From Cellulomonas biazotea (GTDB taxonomy: Bacteria; Actinomycetota; Actinomycetes; Actinomycetales; Cellulomonadaceae), in NCBI RefSeq assembly GCF_004306155.1, contig NZ_BIMR01000059.1, positions 1 through 49,979 on the forward strand: 49,979 nucleotides of DNA. The letters run 5' to 3'. Shown in pieces: positions 12,499-21,409 of this stretch. A model generated the notes under the pieces. That model was not told the DNA's origin and did no database searches. It worked only from the letters and a program-made list of their open reading frames with translations. Position 1 is the first letter of the stretch. Each line of letters opens with the position of its first letter. A program made the translations under genes and the position numbers.

Positions 12499-12510
12499 TG
12501 CTGAGCGGTG

Positions 12511-13521
12511 TCAGGCGTCGGTGCGGCTCGCCTCGAGGCGGGCGTCGTTGCGCGTCTTGACCAGGCTCGCGACGGTGGCGACCGCGAGCGTGCCGAGGAT
12601 GACGGTGAGCGACAGCCAGATCGGGATCTCGGGCGCCCACTCGACGGGCTCGCCGCCGTTGATGAAGGGCAGCTCGTTGACGTGCAGCGCGTGCAGGACG
12701 AGCTTGATGCCGATGAAGCCGAGGATGACCGACAGGCCCTGCGACAGGTAGACGAGCCGGTCGAGCAGGCCGCCGATGAGGAAGTAGAGCTGGCGCAGGC
12801 CGAGCAGCGCGAACGCGTTGGCCGTGAAGACGATGTACGGCTCCTCGGTGAGGCCGTAGATCGCGGGGATCGAGTCGAGCGCGAACAGGATGTCGGTCGA
12901 GCCGATCGCGACCATGACGACGAGCATCGGCGTGAAGAACCGCTTGCCGTCGATGCGGACGGTCAGCTTGTCGCCGTGGTACTGCTCGGTCGTCGGCACG
13001 AGGCGCTTGAAGAGGCGGACGGCGATGCCGTCGCCGGCCTTGTCGTCCTCCACGTGGTCGGGGTCGTGGTGCTCGCGCGCCAGCTTGACGGCCGTGTACA
13101 CGAGGAACGCGCCGAAGATGTAGAAGACCCAGGAGAACTGCTCGATCGCGGCGGCGCCGGCGAGGATGAAGACGGTGCGCAGCACGAGGGCGATGACGAC
13201 GCCGACCAGCAGGACCTTCTGCTGGTACTCCCGGGGTACCGCGAACTTCGTCATGATGATGAGGAAGACGAAGAGGTTGTCGACCGAGAGGCTCTTCTCG
13301 GTGACGTACCCGGCGAAGTACTCGGTGCCGAAGTCCCAGCCGGACACGATCCCCAGGCCGATGCCGAAGACCACCGCGAGGCCGATGTAGAACAGCGACC
13401 AGCGCACGGACTCCTGGAAGGAGGGCGCGTGCGGGGTGCGCACGTGGGCGTAGAAGTCGAAGATGACGAGCCCGAGGACTCCGGCGGCGGTGACCGCCCA
13501 CACCCAGCCAGTGACGTCCAT
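12511..13521 (-). CDS. TerC/Alx-family integral membrane protein
   Basis: A 336-residue membrane protein with about eight or nine hydrophobic segments. The TerC signature around the conserved acidic pocket is clear: GTEYFAGYVTEKSLSVDNLFVF, where the Asp before NLFVF is conserved, and a second one at STDILFALDSIPAI. TerC/Alx proteins are linked to manganese export or metalation of secreted enzymes in E. coli and Bacillus, and are commonly placed under yybP-ykoY riboswitches. Exactly that arrangement is visible here, supporting a manganese role. The ATG at 13521 is preceded by a GGAGGU Shine-Dalgarno at 13532-13537 that is predicted to be sequestered by the riboswitch's expression platform. Confidence 0.92.
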   Translation of the reverse strand: MDVTGWVWAVTAAGVLGLVIFDFYAHVRTPHAPSFQESVRWSLFYIGLAVVFGIGLGIVSGWDFGTEYFAGYVTEKSLSVDNLFVFLIIMTKFAVPREYQQKVLLVGVVIALVLRTVFILAGAAAIEQFSWVFYIFGAFLVYTAVKLAREHHDPDHVEDDKAGDGIAVRLFKRLVPTTEQYHGDKLTVRIDGKRFFTPMLVVMVAIGSTDILFALDSIPAIYGLTEEPYIVFTANAFALLGLRQLYFLIGGLLDRLVYLSQGLSVILGFIGIKLVLHALHVNELPFINGGEPVEWAPEIPIWLSLTVILGTLAVATVASLVKTRNDARLEASRTDA

Positions 13522-13531
13522 GAAGATACCT

Positions 13532-13567
13532 ACCTCCGGTACGGGAACAAGGTCGAGTACCGAAGGT
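13532..13567 (-). promoter_or_regulatory. Riboswitch expression platform: anti-Shine-Dalgarno stem before terC
   Basis: In the transcript, ACCUUCGGUAC (13557-13567) can pair over 11 bp, with one G-U, with GUACCGGAGGU (13532-13542), which contains the terC Shine-Dalgarno. The left strand reuses CUUCGG, the 3' strand of the aptamer's closing helix P1. Ligand binding that stabilises P1 would therefore free the ribosome site. This predicts a translational ON switch. Confidence 0.7.
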
Positions 13568-13657
13568 CTCCCCCACCCGACTGGTCGGGCCGAGCGTCCC
13601 GGGGACCGCTGGGTCCCGTGCTGACGACACGCTCGCTCGTGGGGTACTCCCCTTCAG
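13560..13657 (-). ncRNA. yybP-ykoY manganese riboswitch aptamer
   Basis: A 98-nt leader of terC fits the yybP-ykoY family. The two conserved loop sequences are both present: GGGGAGUA (13645-13652) at the 5' side and GAGACC (13565-13570) at the 3' side. They are flanked by P1 (CUGAAG with CUUCGG) and then P2 (CCCCAC with GUGGGG). Internal helices GAGCGU/ACGCUC, GGGACC/GGUCCC and CCCGAC/GUCGGG fill the middle. The family senses Mn2+ and often precedes terC/alx, as here. A TACGCT -10 lies just upstream, so the mRNA would start at the aptamer. Confidence 0.85.
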
Positions 13658-13664
13658 AGTGGCC

Positions 13665-13670
13665 AGCGTA
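13665..13670 (-). promoter_or_regulatory. -10 box for the terC riboswitch transcript
   Basis: TACGCT on the minus strand ends about 7 nt before the first base of aptamer helix P1, placing the predicted transcription start at the riboswitch 5' end. I could not identify a convincing -35 element. Confidence 0.5.
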
Positions 13671-13778
13671 AGTGACCAAGGGCCCAGGAGCACCACGCCA
13701 CGGCCGACTGTGTGCGGCGTCACATGCGAACGCATGGACCGGCCCGCCGACGGCGTGCCGTGGAGCCGAGCCGAGCGG

Positions 13779-15884
13779 TCAGGCGGTCGCGGCCTGCATC
13801 TGCCGGAGCTCCTTCTTGAGGCCGGAGATCTCGTCACGCAGACGCGCCGCGAGCTCGAACTGCAGCTCTCCCGCCGCGCCGTGCATCTGGTCGGTGAGGT
13901 CCTGGATGAGCCCGGCGAGCTCGCCTGCCGCGGCACCGGCGAGCCGGGTGCGCTCGTCACGCGGCGCGCCCTTCGACCCGAAGCCCGGCACGGGAGCCTT
14001 GCCGCGGCTCGACTGCCGACCCGCACCGCCCAGCAGCTCGGCCGTGTCGGCGTCCTCGCGGGCCAGCAGGTCGGTGATGTCGCCGATCTTCTTGCGCAGC
14101 GGCGTCGGGTCGATGCCGTGCTCGGTGTTGTAGGCGATCTGCTTCTCGCGGCGACGGTTCGTCTCCTCGATGGCGATCTGCATCGCGGCCGTGATCTTGT
14201 CCGCGTACATGTGGACCTGGCCCGACACGTTGCGGGCCGCACGACCGATCGTCTGGATGAGCGACTTGCCCGACCGCAGGAAGCCCTCCTTGTCGGCGTC
14301 GAGGATCGCGACGAGCGACACCTCGGGCAGGTCGAGACCCTCGCGGAGCAGGTTGATGCCGACCAGGACGTCGTACTCCCCGAGTCGCAGCTCGCGCAGC
14401 AGCTCGACGCGGCGCAGCGTGTCGACCTCCGAGTGCAGGTACCGGACCCGGACGCCCTTCTCCAGGAAGTAGTCCGTGAGGTCCTCGGCCATCTTCTTCG
14501 TCAGGGTCGTGACCAGGACGCGCTCGTCCTTCTCGACGCGCTCGTGGATCTCGCCGAGCAGGTCGTCGATCTGGCCCTTCGTCGGCTTCACGACGACCTC
14601 GGGGTCGATCAGCCCGGTCGGTCGGATGATCTGCTCCACCACGCCGTCCGCCATGGACAGCTCGTAGTCGCCCGGCGTCGCCGACAGGTACACCGTCTGA
14701 CCGATGCGCTCGACGAACTCCTCCCAGCGCAGTGGCCGGTTGTCGGTCGCGCTCGGCAGCCGGAAGCCGTGCTCGACGAGCGCGCGCTTGCGCGACATGT
14801 CGCCCTCGAACATCGCGCCGATCTGCGGGACGGTCACGTGCGACTCGTCGATGACCAGCAGGAAGTCCTCGGGGAAGAAGTCGAGGAGCGTGTTGGGCGC
14901 CGAGCCGGCGGTGCGGCCGTCGATGTGCCGCGAGTAGTTCTCGATGCCTGAGCACGAGCCGATCTGGCGCATCATCTCGATGTCGTAGGTGGTGCGCATG
15001 CGCAGCCGCTGGGCCTCGAGGAGCTTGTTCTGCTTCTCCAGCTCGTCGAGGCGCGCCTCGAGCTCGAGCTCGATGCCCGTGATCGCCCGCTCCATCCGCT
15101 CGGGGCCGGCGACGTAGTGGGTCGCCGGGAAGATCATCATCTGCTCCTCGCTGCGGACGACGTCGCCCGTGAGCGGGTGCAGGGTGGCGATGGCCTCGAT
15201 CTCGTCGCCGAAGAACTCGATCCGGATCGCGAGCTCCTCGTACATCGGGATGATCTCGACCGTGTCGCCGCGGACCCGGAACGTCCCGCGCGTGAACGCC
15301 AGGTCGTTGCGCGTGTACTGCATCTGCACGAACCGCCGCAGCAGCTGGTCGCGGTCGATCTGCTGCCCGACGTTCAGCGTGACCATCCGGTCGACGTACT
15401 CCTGCGGGGTGCCGAGGCCGTAGATGCAGCTCACCGACGCCACCACGACGACGTCCCGCCGGGTCAGCAGCGAGCTCGTGGCGGAGTGCCGCAGGCGCTC
15501 GACCTCGTCGTTGATCGACGAGTCCTTCTCGATGTAGGTGTCCGTCTGCGCGATGTACGCCTCGGGCTGGTAGTAGTCGTAGTACGACACGAAGTACTCG
15601 ACGGCGTTGTTCGGCAGGAGCTCCCGGAACTCGGTCGCGAGCTGCGCGGCGAGCGTCTTGTTGGGCGCCATGACGAGCGTGGGTCGCTGGACCTGCTCGA
15701 TGAGCCACGCCGTCGTCGCGGACTTGCCGGTCCCCGTCGCACCGAGCAGCACGACGTCCTTCTCCCCCGCGTTGACCCGTCGGGTGAGGTCGGCGATCGC
15801 CTGGGGCTGGTCGCCCGAGGGCGAGTACTCGGAGATCACCTCGAACGGTGCGACGGTCCGCTGCAGCTCGGTCACAGGACGCAT
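13779..15884 (-). CDS. uvrB: Excinuclease ABC subunit B
   Basis: UvrB, 701 residues, is the helicase-like core of nucleotide-excision repair that verifies damage and recruits UvrC. Visible motifs include [12 protein letters not shown] at the N-terminus, Walker A GATGTGKS (near residue 45), the beta-hairpin region [23 protein letters not shown] (motif II), LSATPGDYE (motif III), [13 protein letters not shown] and IGRAARN (motifs V and VI), and a C-terminal UVR domain ([19 protein letters not shown]) that pairs with UvrC. Open frame continues upstream, but ATG 15884 ([18 protein letters not shown]) is where homology starts. No LexA box was seen in the 130 bp upstream, unlike uvrA. Confidence 0.97.
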   Translation of the reverse strand: MRPVTELQRTVAPFEVISEYSPSGDQPQAIADLTRRVNAGEKDVVLLGATGTGKSATTAWLIEQVQRPTLVMAPNKTLAAQLATEFRELLPNNAVEYFVSYYDYYQPEAYIAQTDTYIEKDSSINDEVERLRHSATSSLLTRRDVVVVASVSCIYGLGTPQEYVDRMVTLNVGQQIDRDQLLRRFVQMQYTRNDLAFTRGTFRVRGDTVEIIPMYEELAIRIEFFGDEIEAIATLHPLTGDVVRSEEQMMIFPATHYVAGPERMERAITGIELELEARLDELEKQNKLLEAQRLRMRTTYDIEMMRQIGSCSGIENYSRHIDGRTAGSAPNTLLDFFPEDFLLVIDESHVTVPQIGAMFEGDMSRKRALVEHGFRLPSATDNRPLRWEEFVERIGQTVYLSATPGDYELSMADGVVEQIIRPTGLIDPEVVVKPTKGQIDDLLGEIHERVEKDERVLVTTLTKKMAEDLTDYFLEKGVRVRYLHSEVDTLRRVELLRELRLGEYDVLVGINLLREGLDLPEVSLVAILDADKEGFLRSGKSLIQTIGRAARNVSGQVHMYADKITAAMQIAIEETNRRREKQIAYNTEHGIDPTPLRKKIGDITDLLAREDADTAELLGGAGRQSSRGKAPVPGFGSKGAPRDERTRLAGAAAGELAGLIQDLTDQMHGAAGELQFELAARLRDEISGLKKELRQMQAATA

Positions 15885-16014
15885 GCCCCCACGGTACGTG
15901 GCACCACCGACACCCGCCCCGGTCGTGGTCCAGGGCGGTCGTGCCCGCGCGGAGCGCGCAGACCGACCGGGCGTTCCCGCCCGTTGTGCCGCCTCAGGAT
16001 GGTACACATGGAGG

Positions 16015-17091
16015 ATGCGGATAACGGCACCCTCGCAGGTCGCGACGGCGAAGCCCCCGACCCGGCTCCCCGCGCCCGCGCAGCAGCCCGCCCTCGACGG
16101 GCTCGGCCCCCTCCCCGAGGCCGCCTGGGCGACCGTCCGCGGCCCCGAGCGGTACGCCCCCCAGCTGCGCCGCCTCGCCGACGCTGCCGTCGCCGCCGGC
16201 CTCACGCCCACGGACCTCTCCTCCCCCGCGGGCCCGTGGGGGAAGCAGACGGGGATGGACCACCTCGGCGACGTCCGCGGCTGGAAGCCCGCCACGCGCG
16301 CGCTCTACGGCAAGGTCGCCCGCTACGCCGGCATCGCACTGCCCCAGCCGCACACGCCCGAGCCCGCCGTGCGCCGCCTCGACCTCGCCTGGCTGCTGCG
16401 CGCCGCCCCCACCGACGTCGACGACCTCGACGCGATCCGCGCCCGCGCCTGGCTCGCCGTCGCCGTGCACTGGCCCGCACCGCTCCCCCAGTGGGCGGCG
16501 CTGCGCCGTGAGCACGTCTCCACGACGCCCGACGGCCACGTCGCGATCGTCGCCCCCACCGCCCACGACGCCGCCCGCCACCACCCGGCCGGGGTCGGCG
16601 ACGAGGCCGCCCGCGCGTGGCTCACCGGCACCGTGTCCGTCCCGGCCGCCGTCGCGTGGGAGACGTGGGACCGGACCCGTGACCGCGACCCGCGCCTCGC
16701 CGCGAGCCCGTGGGCGCTCGCCGCGCTGGTCCCCGGTCGGCTGCCCGGCTCGGCCGTGGGCGACCCCCTGTCCGTCCGCGGGCTCCAGGCCGCGTTCGGG
16801 CGGCACACGGCGCGCGCGGCCGTCGTCGTCCAGCTCGCCGGCCGGGACGACCTCGCCCGCGCCTACGGCGCGCTCTCGTACGACACCGTGCGCCGGCTGG
16901 CGCAGACGGGCGGCTGGACCGCGGACGGGCTGCACGTGCCGCGCGGGCTCGTGCGCGCGTCACGGCGGCCCGCCACGGCGACCGACCCCGACCGGCCCGC
17001 ACGACGCGGCACCGTGCGCGAGGCACGCCCCTCGCCTGGCACCGCCGTCGGAGGCGGGTCCGGCCGGGCGTCAGGACAGGGCGCCCGCTGA
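16015..17091 (+). CDS. Unrecognised 358-residue actinobacterial protein
   Basis: I do not recognise this protein. It is 358 residues, soluble, rich in Ala, Arg and Pro, with an N-terminal proline-rich stretch, a helical core and a low-complexity tail of about 40 residues. The core contains [12 protein letters not shown]...LRREHV and [24 protein letters not shown], which weakly recall the layout of a tyrosine recombinase catalytic domain without its Arg-His-Arg-Tyr residues; this is speculation. The coding frame is supported by strong GC3 bias. The start is uncertain: ATG 16015 is in frame, but a better-placed leaderless ATG at 16008, 7 nt after CAGGAT, is out of frame. It is divergent from uvrB and its last 21 bp overlap the end of pcp on the other strand. 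Confidence 0.65.
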   Translation: MRITAPSQVATAKPPTRLPAPAQQPALDGLGPLPEAAWATVRGPERYAPQLRRLADAAVAAGLTPTDLSSPAGPWGKQTGMDHLGDVRGWKPATRALYGKVARYAGIALPQPHTPEPAVRRLDLAWLLRAAPTDVDDLDAIRARAWLAVAVHWPAPLPQWAALRREHVSTTPDGHVAIVAPTAHDAARHHPAGVGDEAARAWLTGTVSVPAAVAWETWDRTRDRDPRLAASPWALAALVPGRLPGSAVGDPLSVRGLQAAFGRHTARAAVVVQLAGRDDLARAYGALSYDTVRRLAQTGGWTADGLHVPRGLVRASRRPATATDPDRPARRGTVREARPSPGTAVGGGSGRASGQGAR

Positions 17092-17709
17092 CACCCGCAC
17101 GTCCGTCTCCGTGCGCACCGCCGCCCCCACCAGCGCGACCAGGGCACGCGCGACGTCCACCGTCGCGAGCGTCGGGCCGTCCCCGACCTGCTCCGGCGCC
17201 CGAGGGACGTGCACGAAGCCGCTGCGGACCTCGGGACGTGCGGCGAGCAGGTGCTGCAGCGCGTAGAACGTGGCGTTGCAGACGTACGTCCCGGCGGTTC
17301 CCGACACCTCGGCCGGCACACCGGCGTCGCGGGCCGCCAGCACGCACGCCTTGACGGGCAGCGTCGCGAAGAAGGCCGCGGGCGCCCCGGCGATCACGGG
17401 GACGTCGACGGGAGCGGACCCGTCCGCGTCCGGGATCCGCGCGTCGATGACGTTGACCGCGACGCGCTCCACGCCGACGGCCGCCCGTCCCCCGGCCTCG
17501 CCGACGCAGAGGACCACGTCCGGCTCGACCTCGGCCACGGCGGTCCGCAGCTCCTGGCGGGCGCGCCGGAACGACACCGGGAGGCGGCGCACGACCAGCT
17601 CGACGTCGGCGTCGTCCCAGGCGTCACGCACGACGGCGACGGCCTCCCACGACGCGTTGAGGGCCTGCCCGTCGAACGGCTCGAACCCGGTCAGCAGGAC
17701 GCGGGTCAC
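17071..17709 (-). CDS. pcp: Pyroglutamyl-peptidase I (C15 family)
   Basis: A 212-residue pyrrolidone-carboxylate peptidase, which removes N-terminal pyroglutamate from peptides. The full catalytic triad can be placed: Glu81 (VGVERVAVN), Cys144 (GTYVCNATFY) and His167 (FVHVP), almost the same positions as in the Bacillus enzyme. The N-terminus VLLTGFEPF is the family signature. The GTG at 17709 overlaps the coaE stop (GTGA), so it is translationally coupled behind coaE. Its 3' end overlaps the convergent unknown gene by 21 bp. Confidence 0.93.
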   Translation of the reverse strand: MTRVLLTGFEPFDGQALNASWEAVAVVRDAWDDADVELVVRRLPVSFRRARQELRTAVAEVEPDVVLCVGEAGGRAAVGVERVAVNVIDARIPDADGSAPVDVPVIAGAPAAFFATLPVKACVLAARDAGVPAEVSGTAGTYVCNATFYALQHLLAARPEVRSGFVHVPRAPEQVGDGPTLATVDVARALVALVGAAVRTETDVRVSAGALS

Positions 17710-18335
17710 GGGGTCTCGGCCGCGATCTCGTCCGCGGCCTCCACCTCGAGCCGGTCCCACAGCTCGTCGACCTGGCCGCGCAGGTCGGCGTCGCTGCCGG
17801 TGCCGTCGAGGACGACGTCGGCGACCGCGAGGCGCGCGTCGTCGGCGGCCTGGGCGGCGACCCGGGCCTCGGCGTCCTCGCGCGACATGCCGCGCAGCCG
17901 CACGAGCCGCTCGACCCGCAGGACGGCGGGCGCGTGCACGACGACGAGGACGTGGAAAGCGTCGGCCTGACCGGTCTCGACGAGCAGCGGGATGTCGTGG
18001 ACGACGACCGCACCGTGGTCGACGACGGCGGCGGCCGCCTCCCGCTCGGCGGCGAGGCGCCGCACGACGGGGTGCACGATGGCGTCCAGGCGTGCGCGTG
18101 CCGCGGGGTCGGCGAACACGATCGCCGCGAGGGCGGGACGGTCGAGCGTCCCGTCGGCCGCGAGCACGCCCGGGCCGAACTCCTCGACCACGGCGTCGAG
18201 GCCCGCGGTCCCCGGCGCGACGGCCTCGCGGGCCAGCTCGTCGGAGTCGATGACGACCGCCCCGAGCTCGCGCAGTCGCTGGGCCGCGACGGACTTGCCG
18301 GCCGCGATCCCCCCGGTCAACCCGATGCGTTGCAT
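17706..18335 (-). CDS. coaE: Dephospho-CoA kinase
   Basis: CoaE, 209 residues, phosphorylates dephospho-CoA in the last step of coenzyme A synthesis. The Walker A loop is GLTGGIAAGKS (residues 5-15), followed by DSDELAREAV, the substrate-binding acidic motif, and VVVHDIPLLVETG of the core fold. In mycobacteria CoaE is fused to a C-terminal GrpB-like domain; here the protein is a stand-alone, family-length kinase. The ATG at 18335 is chosen because homology starts at MQRIGLTGG and a -10-like CAGGAT lies 6 nt upstream. It lies downstream of the rpsA terminator and is coupled to pcp. Confidence 0.94.
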   Translation of the reverse strand: MQRIGLTGGIAAGKSVAAQRLRELGAVVIDSDELAREAVAPGTAGLDAVVEEFGPGVLAADGTLDRPALAAIVFADPAARARLDAIVHPVVRRLAAEREAAAAVVDHGAVVVHDIPLLVETGQADAFHVLVVVHAPAVLRVERLVRLRGMSREDAEARVAAQAADDARLAVADVVLDGTGSDADLRGQVDELWDRLEVEAADEIAAETP

Positions 18336-18416
18336 GCGCCCATCCTGCCGGACACGGCGCGGGTGGGCGCGGCGCGAGATCGACGCGGGCCGAGACGGCG
18401 CGAGGTCCACGCACGC

Positions 18417-18452
18417 CGACGGGCCGGCCACCCGAGGGTGACCGGCCCGTCG
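18417..18452 (-). terminator. rpsA transcription terminator hairpin
   Basis: An imperfect inverted repeat with a 14-bp stem (one G-U in the minus-strand RNA) and 8-nt loop lies 34 nt after the rpsA stop; the arms carry GACGGGCCGG and CCGGCCCGTC. No U-tract follows. Confidence 0.7.
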
Positions 18453-18485
18453 ATCGAGCTCACCGGGGACGAGCCCCGGACGAGA

Positions 18486-19970
18486 TCAGTTGCCCGTGAG
18501 CTTCTCGCGCAGGGCGGCCAGCGCCTCGTCGGACGCGAGGGTGCCGGTGGCCTCCTCGGTGGACGACGAGTACGTCGACGGCGTGCTGCCGCCGCCGCTG
18601 CTGCTGCTGCCCGTCTCCGAGGTCGCGGCCTCGGCGTCGGCCTTCGCGGCGTCGGCGACCTGCTTGCGGTGCGCCTCCCAGCGCTCGTGCGCGGCCGCGT
18701 ACTGGGCCTCCCACGTCTCGCGCTGCGACTCGAAGCCCTCGAGCCACTCGTTGGTGGTCGGGTCGAAGCCCTCGGGGTACTTGTAGTTGCCGGCCTCGTC
18801 GTACTCCGCCGCCATGCCGTACAGCGCGGGGTCGAAGTCCTCGGACGCCGGGTCGAAGCCCTCGTTCGCCTGCTTGAGCGACAGCGAGATGCGGCGACGC
18901 TCGAGGTCGATGTCGATGACCTTGACGAAGACGTCGTCGCCGACCTGGACGACCTGCTCGGGGATCTCGACGTGGCGCACGGCCAGCTCCGAGATGTGCA
19001 CGAGGCCCTCGATGCCGTCCTCGACGCGCACGAACGCACCGAACGGGACGAGCTTGGTGACCTTGCCGGGGACGACCTGGCCGATGGCGTGCGTCCGGGC
19101 GAAGGCCTGCCACGGGTCCTCCTGCGTCGCCTTCAGCGACAGGGAGACACGCTCGCGGTCGAAGTCGACGTCGAGGACCTCGACGGTGACCTCCTGGCCG
19201 ACCTCGACGACCTCGGACGGGTGGTCGATGTGCTTCCAGGACAGCTCGGAGACGTGCACGAGGCCGTCCACGCCACCCAGGTCGACGAACGCACCGAAGT
19301 TGACGATCGAGGACACGACACCGGGCCGGACCTGGCCCTTCTGCAGCGTCTGCAGGAAGGTCGAGCGGACCTCCGACTGCGTCTGCTCGAGCCACGCACG
19401 GCGCGACAGGACCACGTTGTTGCGGTTCTTGTCGAGCTCGATGATCTTGGCCTCGATCTCCTTGCCGACGTACGGCTGGAGGTCGCGGACGCGACGCATC
19501 TCCACGAGCGAGGCGGGCAGGAAGCCGCGCAGACCGATGTCGAGGATGAGGCCGCCCTTGACGACCTCGATGACGGTGCCGGTGACGACGCCGTCCTCCT
19601 CCTTGATCTTCTCGATCGTGCCCCACGCGCGCTCGTACTGGGCGCGCTTCTTGGACAGGATCAGCCGGCCTTCCTTGTCCTCCTTCTGGAGGACCAGGGC
19701 CTCGACCTCGTCGCCGACCTTGACGACCTCACCGGGGTCCACGTCGTGCTTGATGGACAGCTCACGGGAGGGGATGACGCCCTCGGTCTTGTAGCCGATG
19801 TCGAGAAGGACCTCGTCGCGGTCGACCTTGACGATGGTGCCCTCGACGATGTCGCCATCGTTGAAGTACTTGATGGTGGCGTCGATGGCAGCGAGGAAGT
19901 CCTCGGCCGAACCGATGTCGTTGACCGCGACCTGCGGGGTGGCGGGCTTCGCGGGGGTGGAGATGCTCAT
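18486..19970 (-). CDS. rpsA: 30S ribosomal protein S1
   Basis: Ribosomal protein S1, 494 residues, binds mRNA and promotes initiation. Four S1 (OB-fold) repeats are visible, starting near residues 39 (GDIVEGTIVKVDRDE), 126 (GVVTGTVIEVVKGG), 213 (GQVRPGVVSSIVNFGAF) and 300 (GQVVPGKVTKLVPFGAF). This is the four-domain actinobacterial form rather than the six-domain E. coli one. The C-terminal 120 residues are acidic, with a Ser/Thr/Gly-rich stretch. The ATG at 19970 lies about 190 nt downstream of a strong promoter, giving an unusually long leader, and a hairpin terminator follows. Confidence 0.97.
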   Translation of the reverse strand: MSISTPAKPATPQVAVNDIGSAEDFLAAIDATIKYFNDGDIVEGTIVKVDRDEVLLDIGYKTEGVIPSRELSIKHDVDPGEVVKVGDEVEALVLQKEDKEGRLILSKKRAQYERAWGTIEKIKEEDGVVTGTVIEVVKGGLILDIGLRGFLPASLVEMRRVRDLQPYVGKEIEAKIIELDKNRNNVVLSRRAWLEQTQSEVRSTFLQTLQKGQVRPGVVSSIVNFGAFVDLGGVDGLVHVSELSWKHIDHPSEVVEVGQEVTVEVLDVDFDRERVSLSLKATQEDPWQAFARTHAIGQVVPGKVTKLVPFGAFVRVEDGIEGLVHISELAVRHVEIPEQVVQVGDDVFVKVIDIDLERRRISLSLKQANEGFDPASEDFDPALYGMAAEYDEAGNYKYPEGFDPTTNEWLEGFESQRETWEAQYAAAHERWEAHRKQVADAAKADAEAATSETGSSSSGGGSTPSTYSSSTEEATGTLASDEALAALREKLTGN

Positions 19971-20166
19971 GTAGGGATGGGCTCCGTTGCGGACAGGATG
20001 TTGTGCGGACAGGGTGTCGGTGCGGGTGCACCGCTGTGCGTCGTGCGTTCGGTCGTGCTGCGGTGCCCTCACGATCAACGCAGGGAGACCTCCGGCCCAC
20101 GGACGAGGTCCGGGAGCAGGTTCGTGCGAGGTCGTTCCTGGAGGAAGGCGCGCGGCACCGCCGTCC

Positions 20167-20196
20167 ACCCTATCGGGGCGGCGACGGGCGGGTCAA
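20167..20196 (-). promoter_or_regulatory. rpsA promoter
   Basis: On the minus strand TTGACC (20191-20196) and TAGGGT (20167-20172) are separated by 18 bp, the best -35/-10 pair I see in the window. The predicted start lies about 190 nt before the rpsA ATG. Within the leader, the 10-mer TGCGGACAGG (plus-strand sense) occurs twice, at 19988 and 20004. Confidence 0.7.
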
Positions 20197-20211
20197 AGCG
20201 CCGGGGCGGGC

Positions 20212-21237
20212 TCAGGCCAGCGCGCGCGCCACCGCGAGGAGCTCGTCGGGCACGTGCTTGACCTTGCCGGCGACCTCGCTCAGCGGGACCAGCTCCACCT
20301 TCTCGCCCCGCAGGGCCGTCATGACGTTCGAGCGGCCCTCGGTGATGGCGTCGATCGCCGCGACCCCGAACCGCGACCCGAGGATCCGGTCGGTGGGCGA
20401 CGGCGTCCCGCCGCGCTGCACGTGGCCGAGCACGGTGACGCGCGTGTCGAACCCGGTGCGCTGCTCGATCTCCGCCTTGAGCCGCTCGCCGATCGCGCCC
20501 GCGACGATCTCGCCGAACTTGCCGACCTGCGTCTCGTAGTGCATCGACGTGCCCTCGGCCGGCACGGCGCCCTCGGCGACGACCACGATCGAGAAGCTCG
20601 CGTGCGCGCGGTGGCGGTGCTTGAGGAACCGCTCGATGCGGTCGATGTCGAACGGCGCCTCGGGCGCGAGCACGAGCTCGGCGCCTCCCGCGATGCCCGA
20701 CGTCGCGGCGATCCAGCCCGCGTGCCGTCCCATGACCTCGACGATCATGACGCGGTTGTGGCTCTCCGCGGTCGTGTGGATGCGGTCGATCGCGTCGGTC
20801 GCGATCGCGACGGCCGTGTCGAAGCCGATCGACTGGTCCGTGCCCCAGACGTCGTTGTCGATGGTCTTGGGGATCGCGACGATCTTCACGCCCGCCTCGG
20901 CGACCTTGCTCGCGGCGTGCAGCGTGCCGTCGCCGCCGATGCAGATGAGGGCCTCGATGCGCTCGGCCTCGAGCGTCGCGAGGACCGCGTCGATGCCGCC
21001 CTCGCCGGCGTGCGGGTGGAACCGCGCCGTGCCGAGCAGCGTGCCGCCGACGGGCAGGACGTTGCGGATGTGCTGGCGCGTCAGCGGCTCCGAGGCACCG
21101 TCGACGACGCCCCGCCAGCCGTTGCGGAAGCCGATGATCGAGTGGCCGTACTGCCCCTCGCCGTGCTTGACGACGGCGCGGATCGCGGCGTTGAGGCCGG
21201 GGACGTCCCCGCCTCCGGTGAGCAGACCGACACGCAC
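20212..21237 (-). CDS. pfkA: 6-phosphofructokinase, actinobacterial group III type
   Basis: A phosphofructokinase of 341 residues. The GTG at 21237 is preferred over a GTG 18 nt upstream because AAGGAG (21244-21249) lies exactly 6 nt before it and the product then starts VRVGLLTGGG like relatives. The phosphoryl-donor loop is GGDGT (residues 101-105), with Gly at the position that is Asp in PPi-dependent enzymes. The sugar-binding loop is PKTIDND (123-129), with the Lys typical of PPi and mixed-group enzymes. That combination fits the group III ATP-PFKs of actinobacteria. Later motifs MGRHAGW and LGHVQRGG are intact. A TAGGCT -10 candidate lies at 21306-21311. Confidence 0.93.
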   Translation of the reverse strand: MRVGLLTGGGDVPGLNAAIRAVVKHGEGQYGHSIIGFRNGWRGVVDGASEPLTRQHIRNVLPVGGTLLGTARFHPHAGEGGIDAVLATLEAERIEALICIGGDGTLHAASKVAEAGVKIVAIPKTIDNDVWGTDQSIGFDTAVAIATDAIDRIHTTAESHNRVMIVEVMGRHAGWIAATSGIAGGAELVLAPEAPFDIDRIERFLKHRHRAHASFSIVVVAEGAVPAEGTSMHYETQVGKFGEIVAGAIGERLKAEIEQRTGFDTRVTVLGHVQRGGTPSPTDRILGSRFGVAAIDAITEGRSNVMTALRGEKVELVPLSEVAGKVKHVPDELLAVARALA

Positions 21238-21409
21238 GGGGAACTCCTTCGGCACGACTGGTACGGGGGACGACGTCAGCGCACCGTCGGGCTGCCGTGG
21301 TCGCCAGCCTAGTCGTGGCCAGGAAGGACGTCCGTGCCTTCGGTCCCGGTCGGGGCGTCGCCGCCCGGGGTACGTCCCCGCAGGGCCGGCCGCCGACCCG
21401 TGCGGAGCG

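Noticed and set aside
15885-16014. LexA box upstream of uvrB
   Set aside because: No sequence close to TCGAAC-N4-GTTCGA was found in this stretch.
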